DNA from: Afipia sp. P52-10
GTDB lineage: Bacteria > Pseudomonadota > Alphaproteobacteria > Rhizobiales > Xanthobacteraceae
Assembly (NCBI RefSeq): GCF_000516555.1
Contig: NZ_AZSJ01000003.1
Coordinates: forward strand, 505,959-569,958
Reading direction: 5' to 3'
DNA length: 64,000 bases
Positions 60,074-64,000 of this stretch are shown here, one piece after another. The translations under genes and the position numbers were made by a program. A model generated the notes under the pieces. That model saw nothing but the letters and a program-made list of their open reading frames with translations, had not been told where the DNA came from and did not search any database. Position 1 is the stretch's first letter; every line of letters begins with the position of its first letter.

Positions 60074-61783
60074 ATGACATCGCTCTCGATCGCACCTGCG
60101 GCTGGCGCACGGATCAAATGGGGTGAAATCGCTCTAGCCCTTGGCATCCTGACGTTCCTCGTGCTGTTCCTGGTATGGCCGGTCGCGACCGTGATCTGGG
60201 TCGCCTTTACCGAGAAGGGCACGGGCGCCTTCACCCTGGTCAATTTCCTGGATTTCGCGCGCACCGATCTGTTCGTGCGCGCATTCTGGAATTCGCTTTA
60301 CGTTTCCGCGGCCGCCGTCATCTGCGCCTCGCTTCTCGCGCTGCCACTCGCTTACATCACGACGCGGTTCGCATTCAAAGGCGCGGCTACTATTCAGGTG
60401 CTCGGATTTCTGCCGCTGATCATGCCGCCGTTCGTCGGCGCAGTGGCCATGCAGCTTCTGTTTGGTCGCAACGGCACGTTCAATCTCCTGCTGGATGATT
60501 GGATCGGGATCAAGATTCCTTTCATGGAAGGGCTGAACGGCGTCATCTTCGTGCAGTCGCTGCACTATTTTCCGTTCATTTTGATCAATCTGTCGGCGGC
60601 CCTTCGCAATATCGATCGCTCGATGGAGGAGGCGGCGCAGAACCTCGGCGCGAATGGATTCCGCCTGTTCCGCCGCATTGTCTTTCCCCTCGCCATGCCT
60701 GGCTATATCGCCGGAGCTTCGCTGGTCTTCGTCAAGGTCTTTGACGACCTGGCGACGCCGCTGCTTTTGAACGTCAAGGACATGTTGGCCCCACAGGCCT
60801 ATCTGCGCGTCACCTCGATCGGGATTGCCGATCCGATGGGCTATGTCATCTCCGTGGTCCTGATCGTAACCTCGGTCGCGGCGATGTGGGTGTCGTCGCT
60901 GGCGACCCGCAACGTCGATTATGCCACCGTGCAGCGAGGCGGTGGCGGCCTCGCCCGACGCACCCTGCGCCCGTGGGAAGCCGCCGTCGCCTATGCGGTG
61001 GTCGCGCTGGTTCTGCTTCTGGTGCTGGCTCCGCACATCGGCCTGCTGCTTCTGTCGTTCGCAACCATCTGGTCGTTCTCTCCCCTGCCGGACGCCTACA
61101 CGTTGGCGCATTACGGTCGGGTGTTCAGCGAGAGCTCGCTCTATATCAAGAATACGTTGATCTATGCCTCGCTTGCAGGATTGATCGACATCATCATCGG
61201 CACGGCGATCGCCTATCTGGTCCTGCGGACGAAACTGATCGGCCGGACATGGCTCGACTGGATCGCCTCCGCGTCGCTCGCAATTCCCGGGATCGTGCTC
61301 GGCATCGGCTATCTCCGCACCTATTACGGCGTGCAGCTCTGGGACGGCACGCCGGTCGCCTCCCTCTGGATCGTGATCGTTCTGGCACTCGCGGTTCGCC
61401 GCCTGCCATACGCGCTCCGTGCCTGCTTCGCGGCCCTCCAGCAGATTTCCGTCTCGCTGGAAGAAGCCGCCGAGAACCTCGGCGCGACGAAGGTCCGCAC
61501 CGTCCGTCGCATTGTCGTACCGCTGATGACCGGAGGATTGGTCGCAGGTTTCGTCACCAGCTTCGCCACCGCCGCCGTCGAACTTTCAGCGACGCTGATG
61601 CTGGTCCAGGCCAATGCCGACGCGCCGCTGGCGTATGGACTGTATGTCTTCATGCAGTCTCCGGCCGGACGCGGTCCTGGCGCAGCTCTCGGCGTCATCG
61701 CCGTGATCCTGGTTGCCGCATGCACCGTGCTCTCGCAATACCTGGTCGAACGCGACCGCACCATCAAGGCTGGCATCTCATGA
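60074..61783 (+). CDS. Iron(III)/phosphonate-type ABC transporter permease (two fused halves)
   Basis: A 569-residue permease made of two related halves, each with about six helices. The two EAA loops read MEEAAQNLGANGFRLFRRIV (first half) and LEEAAENLGATKVRTVRRIV (second half), typical of FbpB-like permeases. It begins 53 bases after the frameshifted binding protein gene and overlaps the ATPase start (ATGA). Confidence 0.88.
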   Translation: MTSLSIAPAAGARIKWGEIALALGILTFLVLFLVWPVATVIWVAFTEKGTGAFTLVNFLDFARTDLFVRAFWNSLYVSAAAVICASLLALPLAYITTRFAFKGAATIQVLGFLPLIMPPFVGAVAMQLLFGRNGTFNLLLDDWIGIKIPFMEGLNGVIFVQSLHYFPFILINLSAALRNIDRSMEEAAQNLGANGFRLFRRIVFPLAMPGYIAGASLVFVKVFDDLATPLLLNVKDMLAPQAYLRVTSIGIADPMGYVISVVLIVTSVAAMWVSSLATRNVDYATVQRGGGGLARRTLRPWEAAVAYAVVALVLLLVLAPHIGLLLLSFATIWSFSPLPDAYTLAHYGRVFSESSLYIKNTLIYASLAGLIDIIIGTAIAYLVLRTKLIGRTWLDWIASASLAIPGIVLGIGYLRTYYGVQLWDGTPVASLWIVIVLALAVRRLPYALRACFAALQQISVSLEEAAENLGATKVRTVRRIVVPLMTGGLVAGFVTSFATAAVELSATLMLVQANADAPLAYGLYVFMQSPAGRGPGAALGVIAVILVAACTVLSQYLVERDRTIKAGIS

Positions 61784-62907
61784 CGGCGATATCGCACTCG
61801 GCACGGCGCGACACGGTTGGCACCGCGCCGAACATCGACCTTAAGGCGATCGATCTGCGCATCGAGGGAGTCAGCCTCGCCTACGGCGACAACCGCGTTC
61901 TCAACAGCATCGATCTCAGCGTCGCCCCTGGGGAATTCTTCGCCCTGCTCGGCCCGTCCGGCTGCGGCAAGACCACCCTGCTGCGCCTGATCGCAGGCTT
62001 TGCCGAAGCCGACAGCGGCCGCGTGATCGTCGGCGGCAAGGACATCTCCCATCTGCCGCCCTGGAAGCGCGACGTCGGCATGGTGTTCCAATCGTACGCG
62101 CTCTGGCCGCACCTATCGGTCGCGCGTAACGTCGCATTCGGCCTCGAGGAGCGGCGCGTGCCGCGCGCGGAAGTGACCCGGCGAGTCACTGCTGCGCTCG
62201 ATCTCGTGGGCCTCACCAGGCTTGCCGATCGTCGGCCCTCCCAGCTCTCAGGCGGCCAGCAGCAACGCGTCGCATTGGCCCGTACCATCGCTGTCGAGCC
62301 GAAAATCCTGCTGTTGGACGAACCTCTGTCGAATCTCGATGCCAAGCTACGCATACAAGTCCGCCGCGAACTACGCGACCTGCAGCAGCGCCTCGGCCTG
62401 ACGACCATCCTCGTCACGCACGATCAGGAAGAAGCGAACACCATCTGCGACCGGGTCGCGGTCATGAATGCGGGTGAAATCCAGCAGGTCGGCCCGCCGA
62501 CCGAGCTTTACGAAGCTCCAGCCAACCTGTTCGTCGCCAACTTTCTCGGCACCGCCAACATCCTCGCCGGCAGGCCGCAGGGCGCCGGCTCGCAGCGTGC
62601 ATTCGACGCCGGCCACGGTCTCAGAATCCCGATTGCACCGGATGCCGCGATCCCGGAAGGCGCGCGCATGGTCTTCCGGCCGCAGGACGTCACGCTTCTT
62701 GCCGACGCTCCGGTCCCGAACGCCGGAATCTCCGGTGTTATCAGCTATCGTGAGTTTCTCGGCGCGAGCGTGCGCTATGGCGTTCGCTTGGGGAGCGCGG
62801 AAATCCTAGCCGACATGCCGTTTCGCGCCGGCGATGCACTCTATGCGCTCGGCCAACCGGTCACGGTATCGATCGCGACCGGTTCGATCCACTGGCTCGC
62901 AGCATGA
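61780..62907 (+). CDS. Iron(III)/phosphonate-type ABC transporter ATP-binding protein
   Basis: A 375-residue ATPase with Walker A LLGPSGCGKTTLL, Q-loop MVFQSYALWPHLSV, signature LSGGQQQRVALART, Walker B ILLLDEPLSNLDAKL. A TOBE-type C-terminal domain follows (about 285-375; MVFRPQDVTLLADAPVPNAG). It resembles FbpC/PotA-family ATPases. The start at 61780 overlaps the permease stop. It is the last gene of this transporter. Confidence 0.9.
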   Translation: MTAISHSARRDTVGTAPNIDLKAIDLRIEGVSLAYGDNRVLNSIDLSVAPGEFFALLGPSGCGKTTLLRLIAGFAEADSGRVIVGGKDISHLPPWKRDVGMVFQSYALWPHLSVARNVAFGLEERRVPRAEVTRRVTAALDLVGLTRLADRRPSQLSGGQQQRVALARTIAVEPKILLLDEPLSNLDAKLRIQVRRELRDLQQRLGLTTILVTHDQEEANTICDRVAVMNAGEIQQVGPPTELYEAPANLFVANFLGTANILAGRPQGAGSQRAFDAGHGLRIPIAPDAAIPEGARMVFRPQDVTLLADAPVPNAGISGVISYREFLGASVRYGVRLGSAEILADMPFRAGDALYALGQPVTVSIATGSIHWLAA

Positions 62908-62922
62908 CGTGCGAGCGCTTGC

Positions 62923-63810
62923 TTATGCTCCGCGCAGGAAATTGACGACGCCGGAGAAATCCTTTGCGCCCGCTCCCTGCCCGACAAACAGATTGTAGAG
63001 CATCGCAGCTTCCGCACCGAGCGGTGTCGATGCACCGGATTCGCGGGCCGCATCCTGCGCCAGCTTGAGATCCTTCAGCATCATCGCTGCGGTGAAGCCC
63101 GCCTGATAATCCCGGTTTGCAGGCGAAGTCGGCACCGGCCCCGGTACCGGGCAATAGGTCGTCAGCGACCAGCACTGTCCCGACGATTTCGACGCGATGT
63201 CGAACAGTTTCTGGTGATCGAGCCCGAGCTTCTCCGCCAGCACGAACGCTTCGGAAACCGCGATCATGGAAATGCCCAGCACCATGTTGTTGCAGATCTT
63301 GGCGGCTTGTCCGTTGCCGGAACCGCCCGCATGCACGATGGTCTTACCCATAACCTCAAGGTAGGGCTTCGCCCGCGCGAATGCCTGGTCGCTGCCGCCG
63401 ACCATGAAGGTGAGCGTCGCGCCCTGCGCGCCGCCGACTCCCCCCGACACCGGCGCATCCAGCATTTCCAGGCCGCGTTCGGCGGCAGCAGCCGCGACCG
63501 CGCGTGCGCTCGCGACATCGATGGTCGAGCAATCGATCAGCAACGTTCCGGTCGCGGCCTGCGCAATGAGCCCCTTGGGGCCAAGGTAGATTTCCCGTGC
63601 CTCCTTGCCGGACGGCAGCATGGTGATGAGAACGTCCGCCCCCTTTAGCGCTGCGCCGGCATCGGCGGCAGCCTTGCCGCCGGCAGCCACGAGCCTGTCA
63701 ACCGAGGCCGGGAAGATGTCGAACCCCTGCAGCTCGTGACCCGCCTTGATGAGGTTCTGCGCCATCGGCAAACCCATGTTGCCGAGTCCGATGAATCCGA
63801 TCCGCGCCAT
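62923..63810 (-). CDS. mmsB: 3-hydroxyisobutyrate dehydrogenase
   Basis: A 295-residue NAD-dependent dehydrogenase that oxidises 3-hydroxyisobutyrate to methylmalonate semialdehyde in valine breakdown. NAD motif GFIGLGNMGLPMAQNL; substrate motif DAPVSGGVGGAQGATL; catalytic Lys171 in GNGQAAKICNNM; length typical. It is 36 bases downstream of the partial acyl-CoA dehydrogenase on the same strand, the normal valine-catabolic order. Confidence 0.9.
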   Translation of the reverse strand: MARIGFIGLGNMGLPMAQNLIKAGHELQGFDIFPASVDRLVAAGGKAAADAGAALKGADVLITMLPSGKEAREIYLGPKGLIAQAATGTLLIDCSTIDVASARAVAAAAAERGLEMLDAPVSGGVGGAQGATLTFMVGGSDQAFARAKPYLEVMGKTIVHAGGSGNGQAAKICNNMVLGISMIAVSEAFVLAEKLGLDHQKLFDIASKSSGQCWSLTTYCPVPGPVPTSPANRDYQAGFTAAMMLKDLKLAQDAARESGASTPLGAEAAMLYNLFVGQGAGAKDFSGVVNFLRGA

Positions 63811-63846
63811 TATCCAATCCTCCCCGCAATGGTGTGTGACTGTCCG

Positions 63847-64000
63847 TCAGGACGCCAGGATATTGCGGCTGATGATCAACCGCATGATTTCGTTGCTGCC
63901 CTCAAGGATTTGGTGCACGCGCACGTCGCGCAGCACGCGTTCGATCGGGTGATCCTGCAGATAGCCATAGCCGCCGTGCAGTTGCAGGCACCCGTTGACG
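63847..64000 (-). CDS. Acyl-CoA dehydrogenase C-terminus (partial; isobutyryl-CoA dehydrogenase candidate)
   Basis: The reverse strand is open from the window edge to a TGA at 63847-63849, about 50 codons. It reads [20 protein letters not shown] followed by [18 protein letters not shown], the conserved C-terminus of acyl-CoA dehydrogenases. The rest lies outside the window. The next gene on this strand is 3-hydroxyisobutyrate dehydrogenase, so an isobutyryl-CoA dehydrogenase role is likely. Confidence 0.85.
   Translation of the reverse strand, partial: VNGCLQLHGGYGYLQDHPIERVLRDVRVHQILEGSNEIMRLIISRNILAS

Overview
This is a GC-rich window (except for a few AT-rich regulatory patches) with tightly packed catabolic operons. 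Several features point to an alphaproteobacterium of the Nitrobacteraceae (Bradyrhizobium, Rhodopseudomonas, Afipia and relatives). These are a DUF4170 gene, a LysR/DUF1127 divergent pair, many beta-oxidation genes, Liv-type ABC transporters, and an intergenic repeat at about 25274-25404 that I recall from genomes of that group. I saw no rRNA, tRNA, CRISPR array, insertion sequence or prophage.

Layout. 1-5159: the end of a DUF4170 gene, an XRE/short-chain-acyl regulator with AT-rich palindromes upstream, a lytic transglycosylase, a short-chain dehydrogenase and an acyl-CoA thioesterase. 5207-12692 (minus): a dipeptide/oligopeptide-type ABC transporter with two near-duplicate binding proteins and a promoter/operator candidate upstream. 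13191-18881 (minus): a fatty-acid beta-oxidation operon (acyl-CoA dehydrogenase, thiolase, FadJ-type bifunctional enzyme). 19099-21033: a flavin reductase-like protein, a His-rich cupin and a DUF3307 membrane protein.

21141-28721 (minus) is the most unusual block. In transcription order it holds a TPR plus beta-barrel outer-membrane protein resembling DUF560/Slam translocons, a secreted FecR-domain protein with a C-terminal beta-barrel-like region, a CHASE2 adenylate cyclase, a small membrane protein with a cyclic-nucleotide-binding domain (Popeye-like architecture), and a protein resembling the DUF6537 region of indolepyruvate oxidoreductases. Together they could form an envelope-to-cAMP signalling unit. 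29227-34836 holds mixed metabolic genes (PfkB kinase, LysR/DUF1127, SorA/YedY-like oxidoreductase, an alpha/beta hydrolase without its nucleophile, a metallo-beta-lactamase-fold hydrolase).

34965-41558 (minus): a full-length ThDP enzyme, a two-subunit ThDP decarboxylase, a TetR regulator, an enoyl-CoA hydratase and an acyl-CoA ligase. 41648-58550: a second TetR, a divergent acyl-CoA dehydrogenase, then a dienoyl/enoyl-CoA reductase-like SDR, and a long plus-strand operon. That operon encodes an enoyl-CoA hydratase, AtuA-like protein, Liv-type ABC transporter with embedded acyl-CoA synthetase, biotin carboxylase, separate biotin carrier, carboxyltransferase and a DsbA-fold isomerase. The gene content resembles the Pseudomonas atu/liu (acyclic terpene/leucine) sets, with a dedicated uptake system added. 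58712-62907: an iron/phosphonate-type ABC transporter whose binding-protein gene is frameshifted. 62923-64000: 3-hydroxyisobutyrate dehydrogenase and the end of an acyl-CoA dehydrogenase (valine catabolism).

All functions are inferred by reading the protein sequences; no database search was run.
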